64,000 nucleotides of DNA from Bacillota bacterium (GCA_023402845.1 JAEYFP010000035.1:1-64000); one strand, 5' to 3'; shown: positions 27,104-37,065, counted from the first letter of the stretch. The notes: generated by a model from the letters alone, not told the origin. A program made the numbers and translations.

Positions 27104-27819
27104 GAAACAGTTACCTCCGTCAGCTTATACCCCAGTCCTCTCACAGTCATCAGAAATTGAGGACTGGAGGGCTGCGGTTCAATTTTTTCCCGCAAACGCC
27201 GGATGTGAACCATCAGCGTATTTTCATAGCCATAGAGTGAATCCCCCCAGGCGGCCTTGCATAAGCTGTCACCCGTCACAATTTTCCCTCGGTTTTCATA
27301 TAGCTTTAAAAGCAGGGCATACTCCTTTGCGGTAATCGAAAAGGAGCCCTTGGGGGAAGATACCATACAGCTATTCAGATCTATTTTAACATCCCCCAAA
27401 TAGAATACCGGTTTTTCCTCCTGAGCTAAGACAATCGGAAAATAGGTACGGTTCAGAACCGCATGAAGTCTTAAAGTCAATTCTCTTGGCAGAAAAGGTT
27501 TTGTTATATAATCATCGGCTCCAAGACCCAGACCCAGAAGACGATCTTCATCCTCATCTCTGGCAGATAAAAACAACACCGGTACAGAACCCATGGATCG
27601 AAATTCCTTCATCAGGGAGAAGCCATCCCCGTCAGGCAGAGACACATCCAAAATTACACCATCCGGTTTTTCGGAAATAAACAGCCTGCGTGCCTGACTG
27701 CAGTCAGCCGCAGCTATCACTTTATAAAAGCCGCCTTGCTTCAAGATATCAATCACCATTTTCAGAAGTTCAGGTTCATCATCTACAAGAAGAAGCTTAC
27801 AATCAAAAATTTCCTTCAT
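27100..27819 (-). CDS. OmpR-family response regulator
   Basis: The receiver domain begins KLLLVDDEPELL (acidic pair), with the phosphoacceptor Asp in GVILDVSLPDGDG (about residue 55) and Lys in YITKPFLPREL. A C-terminal winged helix (about 135-235) includes ITAKEYALLLKLYENRGKIV and MVHIRRLREKIE. The ATG at 27819 follows AAAGGA; an upstream extension is unlikely. It is encoded divergently from the ABC exporter. Direct repeats TGTAAGG with a 22-base period in the intergenic region are candidate binding sites. Confidence 0.93.
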   Translation of the reverse strand: MKEIFDCKLLLVDDEPELLKMVIDILKQGGFYKVIAAADCSQARRLFISEKPDGVILDVSLPDGDGFSLMKEFRSMGSVPVLFLSARDEDEDRLLGLGLGADDYITKPFLPRELTLRLHAVLNRTYFPIVLAQEEKPVFYLGDVKIDLNSCMVSSPKGSFSITAKEYALLLKLYENRGKIVTGDSLCKAAWGDSLYGYENTLMVHIRRLREKIEPQPSSPQFLMTVRGLGYKLTEVTVS

Positions 27820-27906
27820 CAATTCCGGATCCTTTCTACGATTAATTACTAACATTATAGCCCAAATAAATAAAATTTGAATCCATAACTCCATATTTAA
27901 GGTAAA

Positions 27907-27950
27907 TGTAAGGTCAGCTACAGGCTCCTGTAAGGCTGTCTTGTTATGAT
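27907..27950 (+). promoter_or_regulatory. Candidate response-regulator-controlled promoter of the ABC exporter
   Basis: TGTAAGG occurs at 27907-27913 and 27929-27935, two helical turns apart, with an overlapping TACAGG-CT-CCTGTA palindrome (27919-27932). A -10-like TATGAT lies at 27945-27950 and no good -35 is present, as expected for an activated promoter. AAAGGAG before the ATPase gene follows. Confidence 0.5.
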
Positions 27951-27985
27951 GAGTTTATCAAATTTTATTAAAGGAGCGTATTACT

Positions 27986-28900
27986 ATGTCGGACATGATT
28001 ACCACGAATAGCCTTTGTAAGCAATACGGAGGTACCCTGCGGGTAAAAGATGTGGATCTTTCAGTTCCTCAGGGCGTGGTTTACGGTTTTCTCGGTCCAA
28101 ACGGCGCCGGAAAATCTACCACTATGAAAATGATATTGGGACTGGCAAAACCAACAAGCGGAACGATCACGGTCTTCGGACAACTAATAAACAGCAGAAA
28201 CCGCCTCACAATTTTAAAGGAGATTGGTTCTCTTATTGAATCTCCGAGTTATTATGCACACCTGACAGGAAGAGAAAATCTGAAGATTATCAGTGTACTG
28301 AAAGGAGTTCCCGAGAAGGAGATAGACCGGGTTCTCAAAATTGTCCGCCTTGACAAACAAGAGGACAAGAAAGCAGGTCAATATTCTCTTGGAATGAAAC
28401 AGCGGCTTGGACTTGCCGGAGCTTTACTTGGCAATCCAAAACTTCTGGTTTTGGATGAGCCTACCAACGGACTTGATCCCGCCGGAATTCAGGAAATGAG
28501 GGAACTGATCCGCTCCCTGCCAAAAGCCTATGGGATGACCGTCATGGTTTCCAGTCACTTGCTCAATGAAATTGAGCAAATGGCTGACCATATCGGCGTA
28601 ATCAGCAAGGGAGAGCTGGTCTTCCAAGACCGTCTGGAGGCACTTCATGACAGAAGCTGTAATCATATCGCCATTCGCACGTTAAATAATAAGTCAGCCG
28701 AAGCCGCGTTAAAGAGCTGCGGCGTCTCCTGCCAGGCCGAGAAGGGATATCTGCTGCTTCAGGCTCTTCCGGATGAGGAGCTGGCTCACTGCTTTCTGCG
28801 GCTATCGGAAAAGCAGATCGGAGTAGTCCGCATAGAAGAAAGAAAAAAAACTCTTGAGGATATCTTTTTAGAGTTAACAGGAATGGCGGTGAGTTTATAG
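27986..28900 (+). CDS. ABC transporter ATP-binding protein, lantibiotic/bacitracin resistance type
   Basis: This 304-residue cytoplasmic ATPase has Walker A GPNGAGKST (about residues 37-45), signature YSLGMKQRLGLA (the SLGMK form typical of BcrA-like exporters, about 133-144), Walker B LLVLDEPTNGLDPAG (about 152-166) and the switch His (SSHLL). A C-terminal extension of about 80 residues is family-typical. It precedes two small permeases with nearly no gaps and probably forms a complex with both. The role is immunity or resistance to a peptide antibiotic, inferred from family and from the adjacent two-component system. Confidence 0.9.
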   Translation: MSDMITTNSLCKQYGGTLRVKDVDLSVPQGVVYGFLGPNGAGKSTTMKMILGLAKPTSGTITVFGQLINSRNRLTILKEIGSLIESPSYYAHLTGRENLKIISVLKGVPEKEIDRVLKIVRLDKQEDKKAGQYSLGMKQRLGLAGALLGNPKLLVLDEPTNGLDPAGIQEMRELIRSLPKAYGMTVMVSSHLLNEIEQMADHIGVISKGELVFQDRLEALHDRSCNHIAIRTLNNKSAEAALKSCGVSCQAEKGYLLLQALPDEELAHCFLRLSEKQIGVVRIEERKKTLEDIFLELTGMAVSL

Positions 28901-29649
28901 TGACGGCACTTGCAATAGAACTTCAAAAAATACACAGAAGAAAAATATGGCTGATCGTGACCGCTCTGATTGGCACTCAATTTCTTTGGCTTCTGTGGTC
29001 CTTTCGAACGATGGATGCCTATCGGCTGTCACAGGGGTTCCGGCATTGTCTTTATAACCTTCCCTTGATCAATGCGATTATGATGCCATTGCTAATCTCG
29101 GTTATCGCGTCCAGACTTTGTGATATTGAACATAAAGGGCAGACTTTGAAGCTTCTGCAGACAATACAGTCTCCCGGCAGACTCTTTGATGCCAAGTTTC
29201 TATGCGGTGCCCTGCATGTCATTGCAACCGTATTCATACAATTCCTCCTGATTCTGCTGATGGGAAAAATAAAGGGGTTTACAGAGCCGCTGCCGGCAGA
29301 CAAGCTTCTTTTCTATCTGTTTGCTACTGTTTCCGTGAATCTGACTATTTTGGCTCTGCAGCAGGTCTTATCTCTGCTGTTTGTCAATCAGATGATTGCT
29401 TTGACCATTGGATTGATCGGCAGCTTTGCAGGACTGTTCAGCATGTTTTTTCCGCAAGGATGGCAAAAGATCATTCTATGGGGCTATTATGGCGTACTGA
29501 TGCAGGTTGGCATGAACTGGGAGAAAGATACCCGTTTTCTTGATTTGTATTATACTCCCATCGATCAATACGGTCTTTTGCTGCTGGGGATTCTGTTTCT
29601 TGTAATCTACGCCGCCGGGCGATATCTATTTGTGCGAAAGGAGCAATAA
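28900..29649 (+). CDS. ABC-2 type permease (lantibiotic immunity MutE/EpiE-like)
   Basis: This 249-residue protein has six hydrophobic segments. It opens ALAIELQKIHRRKIWLIVTA, with the short cytoplasmic N-terminus typical of these permeases, and has a DIEHKGQTLKLL loop near residue 70. The start is GTG, overlapping the ATPase stop by one base (TAGTG), so translation is probably coupled. It pairs with the following permease. No lantibiotic biosynthesis genes are present, so the system is likely for self-protection against foreign peptides. Confidence 0.85.
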   Translation: MTALAIELQKIHRRKIWLIVTALIGTQFLWLLWSFRTMDAYRLSQGFRHCLYNLPLINAIMMPLLISVIASRLCDIEHKGQTLKLLQTIQSPGRLFDAKFLCGALHVIATVFIQFLLILLMGKIKGFTEPLPADKLLFYLFATVSVNLTILALQQVLSLLFVNQMIALTIGLIGSFAGLFSMFFPQGWQKIILWGYYGVLMQVGMNWEKDTRFLDLYYTPIDQYGLLLLGILFLVIYAAGRYLFVRKEQ

Positions 29650-29651
29650 CC

Positions 29652-30386
29652 ATGTTATTACGTATTCTTTATGCGGAGAGGATGAAGCTGATGCGAAGTC
29701 CTGTCTGGCTTGCATTCTTTGTTTTACCTATTCTTCCCGCCTTTATGGGAACGTTTAATTACCTGCAGAATACAGAGATTCTTCAAGAGAGCTGGTACAG
29801 CCTGTGGACACAGCATTCCCTGTTCAGCTGTTATTTCTTCCTCCCATCAATCCTTGGCGTATACTGCTCCTATCTTTTTCGGCTGGAACATACCAATCAC
29901 AACTGGAATTCTTTGATGACACTTCCTGTGCCGGCTATTTTTATTTTTCTATCTAAGCTGGTTACGGCTTCCGTAATGGTAATTTTTACGCAGGTATGGA
30001 TCGGCATTCTGTTTATTCTTTCCGGAAAGCTGGCCGGCTTAAGCGGTCCTTTCCCTGCAGAACTTCCGGAATGGCTGGTGTACGGTGCGATCGGCGGAAT
30101 TGTCATCTGTGGAGTCCAGCTTTGTGCTTCTCTGGTAATTCGCAGCTTTTCTGTTCCTGTGGGAATTGCCATGATCGGCGGAATCGGCGGCCTTGCCGCA
30201 TTTTCCAAGGGCTATGGTGCCTTATTCCCGTATTCCCTGCTAAGCCTTGGCATGAGAGCCAACAACCCGGCGGGACCAATGGGGTGCACACCGGCACAAT
30301 TTGCAGCCGGCAGTCTGAGCTATCTGATTATTTGCACGGTGTTTGCGGTCATATGGCTGAGACAGAGAGATGTGACTGCCGACTAG
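29652..30386 (+). CDS. ABC-2 type permease (lantibiotic immunity MutG/EpiG-like)
   Basis: This 244-residue permease has six predicted membrane segments. Its start, LLRILYAERMKLMRSPVWLA, and the RLEHTNHNWNSLMTLPVP loop near residue 80 parallel the first permease and the MutG family. It begins two bases after the preceding stop. Its stop codon is part of a CTAG palindrome that also supplies the stop of the convergent sensor kinase gene. Confidence 0.85.
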   Translation: MLLRILYAERMKLMRSPVWLAFFVLPILPAFMGTFNYLQNTEILQESWYSLWTQHSLFSCYFFLPSILGVYCSYLFRLEHTNHNWNSLMTLPVPAIFIFLSKLVTASVMVIFTQVWIGILFILSGKLAGLSGPFPAELPEWLVYGAIGGIVICGVQLCASLVIRSFSVPVGIAMIGGIGGLAAFSKGYGALFPYSLLSLGMRANNPAGPMGCTPAQFAAGSLSYLIICTVFAVIWLRQRDVTAD

Positions 30387-32203
30387 CGAGGCAGGGATTC
30401 ACGATTCTTTTCATTCATCAAAGGTGTTACCGGCAACAGGATCGTTACTGTAGTTCCTACCCCTGCGATACTATTAAAATGCAAGCCATAGCTTGGACCA
30501 TAGGTAAGCTTAATTCTTTCCTCTATATTCCAGATGGCATATCCGGTATTTACGGAAGGCGGAGAGAGAAGTATATTAATCTCCTCATCAGACATCCCGA
30601 CGCCGTTATCTTCTATGACAATTCTGATGCAGGATTCATTCAGTTCTCCGCCTATGACAATTTCACCTGCTTCACTCATTTTTTCTCGTATACCGTGCAA
30701 AATTGCATTTTCAACAAGCGGTTGCAATATCAGCTTTACAATACTGTGATCAAAAAGTGCATCCGGAACCCTGATAGAAAGTTTAATTCGATTATCAAAT
30801 CGAATATTCTGTATTGCCGTATAGGCTTTTACATGGGATAATTCATCGTTTATCGAAACAATATTCTCCCCATAGCCAAGACTTAGCTTATAGAAGCTGC
30901 CAAGCTCTTTTGCAATTTTTGAAACGCGCTGATCCTCATAATCACAGCTGAGCCAGAATATCATATCTAACGTATTGTACAAAAAATGCGGATTGATCTG
31001 TGATTGAAGAACCTGTAGTTCAAGATCTTTTAACGCATAGCCGGACTGATATTGGGAAGTAAGCAATTCATTAATCTTTTCAATCATTTCATTAAAGTTA
31101 CTGGTCAGCTGCCCGACCTCGTCATTGCCGTTATATAGAGGGATTGTCTTGTAGTTACTATTTTTAGCCATATCAATATGTTGATTCAGGCGATCAATCC
31201 TAGTTGTAATAAATCTGGATGCCAAAAATACAAATGGTAATGAAAGCAATATAATCAATAAAAAAACCAGGATCGACTGCTGAAGATATATGATATTTGA
31301 GGACAGCGCATCCTCTTGCGGAATCAGCAGCAAAAGCGCCCAATCGCTGTTAGCAAGACGCTGATACCCTATAAGGAGCGATTCCCCCTGATATTCTATA
31401 AACTGGATCGGCATTTCGGAGGACATGTCATATTCCGCTTCCAGCTCTCGCAACTGCTTTGGAGAAAAGGGCACATCACTTCCATAACTGTCAATTGTCT
31501 CATAATTGCTGTTAAAGAGAAGAACCGATGTATTGGGCGTAGTGGCAGCCTGTACAAGAACATCATGAAAAACCGTATCCTCAAGTGTTGCACTGATGAC
31601 ACCCACATAACTGAATAATTTAGATACGCTCGGAATCTTTTTAAAAAGCATTGTATGGCCAAGCTCCTTAGAAGATGAAAATGTTGACGGAGCAATCCAT
31701 AGATAACGCATTTCATCAATGTTTGAATACAGGCGAAGCCATGTTTGCTGCTCCTCCCTTGTCAATGCCTGATAGGAAGGACTGTTTTCAAAGGAATTTT
31801 TACCGCTCAGCGAATAAAGTCTTATCGTAGATATATCCTTTGATGAGTTCATGGTGTACATAATGTTTCCTGTATTTCCTCCCGGAATGCTCCAGTTATT
31901 TTCTGATTCACGGGTATACCGGTCACTCATTGCAAGCACATCCTGCAAAGAACTGTCATAACTAATGACATTGATGATATTTTTATAAGAAATAATCTTG
32001 TCTTCAAGGTAATCTCTTGTTTGAAACAATACTTTTTCGGCCGTATATCGTGCCTGTTCTGTTGCGGTTTTCAAGGACTGATGATAACTAAAAACCAAAA
32101 ATACTCCCAATGGAATTACCATAAGAAGAATATAGGAAAAGAAAAGTTTAGAATTAAAATGAGAAAAAAATAAACCTGCAAAATTATTCCTGTGTGCTTT
32201 CAT
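30383..32203 (-). CDS. YesM-type sensor histidine kinase
   Basis: This 606-residue membrane kinase has a first segment at about residues 19-41, a large extracellular sensing domain (Cache type, about 42-295), a second segment (about 297-320), HAMP, the His_kinase block with QSQINPHFLYNTLDMI (phosphoacceptor His) and HATPase_c (VENAILHGI, EDNGVGM). YesM kinases respond to oligosaccharides together with a YesN regulator. It overlaps the regulator gene by 20 bases. The adjacent divergent sugar operon is the likely target. Confidence 0.92.
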   Translation of the reverse strand: MKAHRNNFAGLFFSHFNSKLFFSYILLMVIPLGVFLVFSYHQSLKTATEQARYTAEKVLFQTRDYLEDKIISYKNIINVISYDSSLQDVLAMSDRYTRESENNWSIPGGNTGNIMYTMNSSKDISTIRLYSLSGKNSFENSPSYQALTREEQQTWLRLYSNIDEMRYLWIAPSTFSSSKELGHTMLFKKIPSVSKLFSYVGVISATLEDTVFHDVLVQAATTPNTSVLLFNSNYETIDSYGSDVPFSPKQLRELEAEYDMSSEMPIQFIEYQGESLLIGYQRLANSDWALLLLIPQEDALSSNIIYLQQSILVFLLIILLSLPFVFLASRFITTRIDRLNQHIDMAKNSNYKTIPLYNGNDEVGQLTSNFNEMIEKINELLTSQYQSGYALKDLELQVLQSQINPHFLYNTLDMIFWLSCDYEDQRVSKIAKELGSFYKLSLGYGENIVSINDELSHVKAYTAIQNIRFDNRIKLSIRVPDALFDHSIVKLILQPLVENAILHGIREKMSEAGEIVIGGELNESCIRIVIEDNGVGMSDEEINILLSPPSVNTGYAIWNIEERIKLTYGPSYGLHFNSIAGVGTTVTILLPVTPLMNEKNRESLPR

Positions 32204-33728
32204 TTATGATCTGCTGGCCCCTTTTCGTTGCATGATTATGACGGCGAAAACCGGAAGGACTCATTCCATATTCATTTTTAAACAGTGTACTAAAGTAGTT
32301 TGAATCAGTAATTCCGGTCATTTCAGAAATCTCATAGAGCTTTAAGTCCGTTTTTTCCAAAAGAATCCGGGCCTTGTCCAAGCGAACTTTATTTAAAAAA
32401 TCATTAATCGTTGAATTCGTTTGCCTTTTAAATAGTGTACAAAGATAATTGGGCGATAAATCCGTATGATCTGCAATCATCTGTATGGAAAGCTCCGGAT
32501 TTTGATAATTCCATAATATATAATGAACCGCATTCTTGATTTTAATATCATAGAGGTTATTTCCAAGAATTTGATATGCATTCATTCCATAGGTAATCAG
32601 ATCAACATATTCTTTAAAAGAAAGGGTCTCAAATCTTTTCCAGGTCATCGTATTATCATTCATCGTTCGTTCCATCATTAATGTATAAAGCTCATAAAAC
32701 TGTAATCTGATTTTATGGATATTGGTATACTTCTCTTTTTCAATTGTCGAAAGAAGCTGCTCAATTCCGGACAAATAAAAATTTTTTTTATTGAAAAGAG
32801 TCGTCGGAGCCGGCTTTTCTTTAAGAAATGCACCTTCTTCAAAAATGCTTTGGCGTCCATAATAAAAATATTGAAAAATTACTAAGCTTGAAAGATTTTT
32901 ATAATGCGTGTAAACAAGTGATATATTTGTAATCTTTTTACTAATACCGATCACACATTCTATCTGATACTTTACAAATAATGTTTGCTGAAGCACACTC
33001 ATGAATACATGAATGGCGTTCATGTCATCCGAATGAAAAAGAATAATTAATTCATTTACGTCTGTGATATCCATGAAATACTCGCTATTCGAGAAATTTA
33101 TTGCCTCGTTAATACTCGATAAAACATCAGATCTTAAAGCTTCCTGCTGCAGATCCCGGGTTTCATGATGAAACCGCGCACATGCAATTCGATAAGTATC
33201 TGTTGATAACCATGAAAAGTAATCCGGTACATATTTTTCCGAGAAGGTCTCCCATGATAGCTTTTCTTTAAATAATGCGGAAAGCATCTGGCGTTGAATA
33301 AGCGGATAAAGATCCAATTCCGCAGACGCATTGGCGGCCGGACCGAATGCCTCCTCCTTCAGGTGTGCAATAGCTGTCTCGATAGCCGCAGTCACCTGAT
33401 CTATATTAACAGGCTTCTCTATAAAACATTCGGCCTTAAGCTCAATTGCAGAAAGCAAATACTCCTTATCAGCATACCCGCTTAAAAAAATAATCTTGCA
33501 GTGCGGATAACGGGCTCGTAAGACAGTGGCAAACTCCACTCCATTCATATGAGGCATCTTAATATCCGATAATAAAATGTCGGGTCTGAAGCTATCCAAT
33601 AAGGACATCGCAGACTGACCGTTCGATGCCGCCTCAACTTTCGATATTCCATGTTTTTCCCAGTCAATATGTCTAAGTAAGCCTTCTCTAGTAAAGCCTT
33701 CATCTTCCAAAAGCAATAAATTGTACAT
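32184..33728 (-). CDS. YesN-type AraC response regulator
   Basis: The receiver domain begins LLLLEDEGFTREGLLRHIDW, with phosphoacceptor Asp in DILLSDIKMPHMNGVEF (about residue 55) and Lys in CFIEKPVN. A long middle region of about 280 residues precedes a C-terminal AraC helix-turn-helix pair (IADHTDLSPNYLCTLFKRQT, ISEMTGITDSNYFSTLFKNE). The ATG at 33728 is preceded by AAAGGAG; upstream in-frame codons are rejected. It lies 164 bases from the divergent binding-protein gene and probably activates it in response to a sugar sensed by the kinase. Confidence 0.93.
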   Translation of the reverse strand: MYNLLLLEDEGFTREGLLRHIDWEKHGISKVEAASNGQSAMSLLDSFRPDILLSDIKMPHMNGVEFATVLRARYPHCKIIFLSGYADKEYLLSAIELKAECFIEKPVNIDQVTAAIETAIAHLKEEAFGPAANASAELDLYPLIQRQMLSALFKEKLSWETFSEKYVPDYFSWLSTDTYRIACARFHHETRDLQQEALRSDVLSSINEAINFSNSEYFMDITDVNELIILFHSDDMNAIHVFMSVLQQTLFVKYQIECVIGISKKITNISLVYTHYKNLSSLVIFQYFYYGRQSIFEEGAFLKEKPAPTTLFNKKNFYLSGIEQLLSTIEKEKYTNIHKIRLQFYELYTLMMERTMNDNTMTWKRFETLSFKEYVDLITYGMNAYQILGNNLYDIKIKNAVHYILWNYQNPELSIQMIADHTDLSPNYLCTLFKRQTNSTINDFLNKVRLDKARILLEKTDLKLYEISEMTGITDSNYFSTLFKNEYGMSPSGFRRHNHATKRGQQIINESTQE

Positions 33729-33892
33729 AATTCTCCTTTCGTAATTGTACATTATGCACAATTAAAAATAAGGGAACGTAATATTTCAAAGATTATAGTA
33801 AGATTATCAGATTTTTTTTAAAATGTAAATAACCTATACTTACTTTACAATCAGTCGTTGATATAACGACATAAGAAAAGGAGAGGTAAATT

Positions 33893-35254
33893 GTGAAAAA
33901 GAAGATTTTATCAGCATTACTATGTATAACCATGACCGCCGGTATGCTGGCTGGCTGTGGAAATTCTACTGCCGCAGAGTCCGGGGAAACACCGGTAACC
34001 GAAGGCACTGAAGCAGTAACAGAGGAGGCGGCAGCAGAAGAGGCGATAAGCGGGGAGAAAGCCACACTAAAAATGATGGTGTTTCCATCCACGGAAAACT
34101 ATGAAGCAATTAATGAGAAATTTCTGGAAGCAAATCCGGATATTGCTGAAAAAGCTGACATTGAAGTAATTCTCGGAGGCAGCGGTGACGGAGATGTCGC
34201 CCAGAAATTAAGATTGGCACTCACTTCCGGAGAAGACATTCCCGATATAGTCAGAATCAATTATACACAGCTGCCTGAATTTGCGGAAGCCGGTACATTA
34301 ATGGATTTAACGGATTATGTTTCTTCTTACGAGGATGACATGATTGATGCGGCAAAATCCATTATGCAGTACAAAGGAACCTATTATGCATTACCGAGAG
34401 AAGTAAAACCGAAGGTATGGTTTTACAGAGCCGATATTTTCGAGGAATGCGGAATTAATATCGTCGATATAAAGACACTCGATGATTATATTGCAGCCGG
34501 TGAAACGATTCGTGAAAAATATCCTGAAGCATGCATGGAAAACTACAATGTACCCAGTAAAAATTATGATTTTATGATGATGCTCGGCGCAACGGACGGA
34601 AGATTCTGTGATGACGAAGGCAATTACACAATTGCATCGGATGAAGGGGTAAAACTTACCTTTGAAAGAATGAAGAAATTATACGATTCGGATGTAAATT
34701 CTTCTGTCGCGGAGTGGTCGGCAGATTGGGCGCCGGCATTTGCCGACGGAGAACTTGTATCTCAGTTAATCGGCGGGTGGTTCAAGACCGATTTCAAGAA
34801 TTTTGCACTTGAAGGTATGGAAGGCAAGTGGGCTATGGCGCCATGGCCTGAGGAAATCAGAGAAGGCACAGATGCCGGCGGAGCGATTTGGATTATTCCG
34901 AAAGAAGCTGAAAATGCAGAACTTGCTGCGGAAATCATGACAAAAATGTGCTTTGATGAAGATGCAGCAAAAATCATATATGATATTACAGGTGTCATTC
35001 CCGCGCTGAAATCAGCATCTGAAGATGATTACTATAATGGCGACAGTTACTATGCCAGCAAGCTTGGAGAAATAAACGGAGAAGCAATGCAGTATGCTTC
35101 CGTATATTCTTACAATCCGGCATCCTCTCAGGAAGTGACCATTGTACTGCAGTATCTGGATGAATACCTGCAGGGCAACATGACAGTGGAGGAAGCGCTG
35201 CAGACAGCACAAGATGATCTGATTAATCAGATAGGAAATCCATATAACCAGTAA
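33893..35254 (+). CDS. Sugar-binding lipoprotein of second CUT1 transporter
   Basis: The signal peptide ends in the lipobox LAGC (lipidated Cys about residue 22), followed by a Glu/Thr/Ala-rich linker and the SBP_bac_1 fold to residue 453. The start is GTG with GGAGAGG upstream; GTGAAAAAGAAG gives the charged N-terminus. A GTCGTT/AACGAC inverted repeat (33854-33870) lies just upstream of the ribosome site. A strong stem-loop separates it from the permease genes. By operon context it probably binds a galactose-containing disaccharide cleaved by the GH112 enzyme. Confidence 0.92.
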   Translation: MKKKILSALLCITMTAGMLAGCGNSTAAESGETPVTEGTEAVTEEAAAEEAISGEKATLKMMVFPSTENYEAINEKFLEANPDIAEKADIEVILGGSGDGDVAQKLRLALTSGEDIPDIVRINYTQLPEFAEAGTLMDLTDYVSSYEDDMIDAAKSIMQYKGTYYALPREVKPKVWFYRADIFEECGINIVDIKTLDDYIAAGETIREKYPEACMENYNVPSKNYDFMMMLGATDGRFCDDEGNYTIASDEGVKLTFERMKKLYDSDVNSSVAEWSADWAPAFADGELVSQLIGGWFKTDFKNFALEGMEGKWAMAPWPEEIREGTDAGGAIWIIPKEAENAELAAEIMTKMCFDEDAAKIIYDITGVIPALKSASEDDYYNGDSYYASKLGEINGEAMQYASVYSYNPASSQEVTIVLQYLDEYLQGNMTVEEALQTAQDDLINQIGNPYNQ

Positions 35255-35274
35255 TTTAACAGAACTATTTTCAA

Positions 35275-35306
35275 TCATGGCGATAAGGGGAGCCTTATCG
35301 CCATGA
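35275..35306 (+). terminator. Intercistronic stem-loop after the binding-protein gene
   Basis: A perfect 14-bp stem, TCATGGCGATAAGG and complement, has a GGAG loop and begins 21 bases past the stop codon. It is followed by only a short TTTAT. It is expected to protect upstream mRNA or partly terminate, lowering permease expression relative to the binding protein. Confidence 0.7.
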
Positions 35307-35326
35307 TTTATAAAGGCAGGAAACAT

Positions 35327-36193
35327 ATGAATAAAAGAAAATTAAAAAGAGTCTTGGTTCCGTACGGATTTTTATTGCCGTTTCTGCTTGTCTATGCCTG
35401 CTTCTTTTTGTGGCCGGCTATCTATTCCTTAATACTCAGCTTTTTTAAATATGGCGGTTATGGAGAAGCAAAATTTGTCGGATTCCAAAATTATATCAAT
35501 CTATTCAAATATTCAACTATGTGGGGATGTCTGGGTAATACCGCATTTTATTTTTTATTCAGCTTTATACCCACAATGATCATTGCATTTTTGCTTGCAA
35601 ACCTTGTCCGTTCTAAGCCTGCGAGAAAATTCCAGAGGATCTATAAGCCACTTATTTTTCTTCCGCAGATTTGTGCGGTAGTGGCAAGCGCCTTATGCTT
35701 TAAAATCGTCTTTGGTGAACGGGTGGGCGTGATTAATCAGATTCTCGGAAAAAGTATTCCTTTTTTATCGGAAACGGGACTTATGAGGTGGACCGTTGTG
35801 GCTTTGCTTACCTGGAGAGGCGTCGGCTGGTATTTTATCATTTTTTTATCGGGACTTACAACAATCAGTGATGAAATTATGGAGGCTGCTTCTATTGACG
35901 GAGCCACTGCCTGGCAGAATCTTCGTCACATTGTGATCCCCATGATGAAGCCGACATTTTTGGTGGCATTTGTTACCAATCTGATTGGTTCCTTCAAAAT
36001 TTATACCGAACCAAACCTGCTGCTGAGTCAGAATTATGATCCCTCAATGAAGGTAGCTCCCTACATCAACCTTGTAATTAACAGTATGTCCGGCGGTCAG
36101 TTTGGAATGGCGGCTGCAGAAGGCTGGTTTTTAGTCATTATTATTTTAATTTTGACGATAGTCCAATTAAAATTGTTAGGAGGCGACGAATAA
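35327..36193 (+). CDS. CUT1 sugar ABC transporter permease (MalF type)
   Basis: This has 288 residues and six membrane segments, the first at about residues 9-32. The EAA loop is EAASIDGATAWQNLRHIVIP (about 186-205). The ATG at 35327 follows AGGAAA. It overlaps the next permease by one base (TAATG), implying coupled translation. No ATPase is encoded in this operon. Confidence 0.92.
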   Translation: MNKRKLKRVLVPYGFLLPFLLVYACFFLWPAIYSLILSFFKYGGYGEAKFVGFQNYINLFKYSTMWGCLGNTAFYFLFSFIPTMIIAFLLANLVRSKPARKFQRIYKPLIFLPQICAVVASALCFKIVFGERVGVINQILGKSIPFLSETGLMRWTVVALLTWRGVGWYFIIFLSGLTTISDEIMEAASIDGATAWQNLRHIVIPMMKPTFLVAFVTNLIGSFKIYTEPNLLLSQNYDPSMKVAPYINLVINSMSGGQFGMAAAEGWFLVIIILILTIVQLKLLGGDE

Positions 36194-37032
36194 TGAGCAG
36201 AAAAGGGAAGGTGAATGCTGCGGTTGTAAACGGAGTGATTATCCTGTTCTGTTTTACAGCAGTTTATCCGGTTTTTATCGTGGTCTCCGGAGCATTCAAA
36301 ACATCACAGGAGTTATCCAGAAATGCCGCAGGTTTTCCGATTCATGCGACTGTCGAAAACTTTCAGCGATTGATCAATTATAACAGTGGCTTGATTGTGC
36401 GCACATTCGGAAACTCTATCTTTGTATCAACCTTGTACACAGTCCTTTGCTGTATATTATCTTCATTGGCGGCTTATGCATTTGCAAAATTCAAATTCAA
36501 AGGCCGGGACACTCTGTTTGTTTTTCTGCTGGTCACAATGATGATCCCGGCAGAATTAAATATTACACCATTGTATCTGATCTTCTCTAAAATGAAATGG
36601 TTAAATACATACTGGGTACAGATCATTCCGGGATCGGCTAATGTATTTGCTTTATTTCTGCTGCGGCAGAATATGATGTCTATTCCTGATTCATTAATAG
36701 AAGCAGCAAGAATTGACGGAGCCGGGGAATTGCGTATTTTCAGGAAGATTATCCTTCCGATCTCCGTTCCGTCAATCGGAGCGCTGGCAATACTGCAGTT
36801 TCTTAGTAAATGGAATGAATTGCTTTATCCAAAAATTATGCTGACAAAAGAAAAACTAATGCCGATTATGGTAATTCTTCCCACTCTGAACGAAACAGAT
36901 TCCGCACGCAGTGTTCCGTGGGAATTGGTTCTTGCCGGATGTACACTGGTTACAATACCATTAATTATTGTATTTTTAATGTTTCAGGATAAATTCTTGT
37001 CAAGTGTGACACTAGGTGCAGTAAAGGGCTAA
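36193..37032 (+). CDS. CUT1 sugar ABC transporter permease (MalG type)
   Basis: This 279-residue partner permease has six membrane segments. The EAA loop is EAARIDGAGELRIFRKIILP (about residues 172-191). AGGAGGCGA precedes the start within the previous gene. It is followed by catabolic genes of the same operon after 33 bases. Confidence 0.92.
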   Translation: MSRKGKVNAAVVNGVIILFCFTAVYPVFIVVSGAFKTSQELSRNAAGFPIHATVENFQRLINYNSGLIVRTFGNSIFVSTLYTVLCCILSSLAAYAFAKFKFKGRDTLFVFLLVTMMIPAELNITPLYLIFSKMKWLNTYWVQIIPGSANVFALFLLRQNMMSIPDSLIEAARIDGAGELRIFRKIILPISVPSIGALAILQFLSKWNELLYPKIMLTKEKLMPIMVILPTLNETDSARSVPWELVLAGCTLVTIPLIIVFLMFQDKFLSSVTLGAVKG

Positions 37033-37065
37033 TTACAAATAAAAAAGAAAAGAAGGTTAACAATC

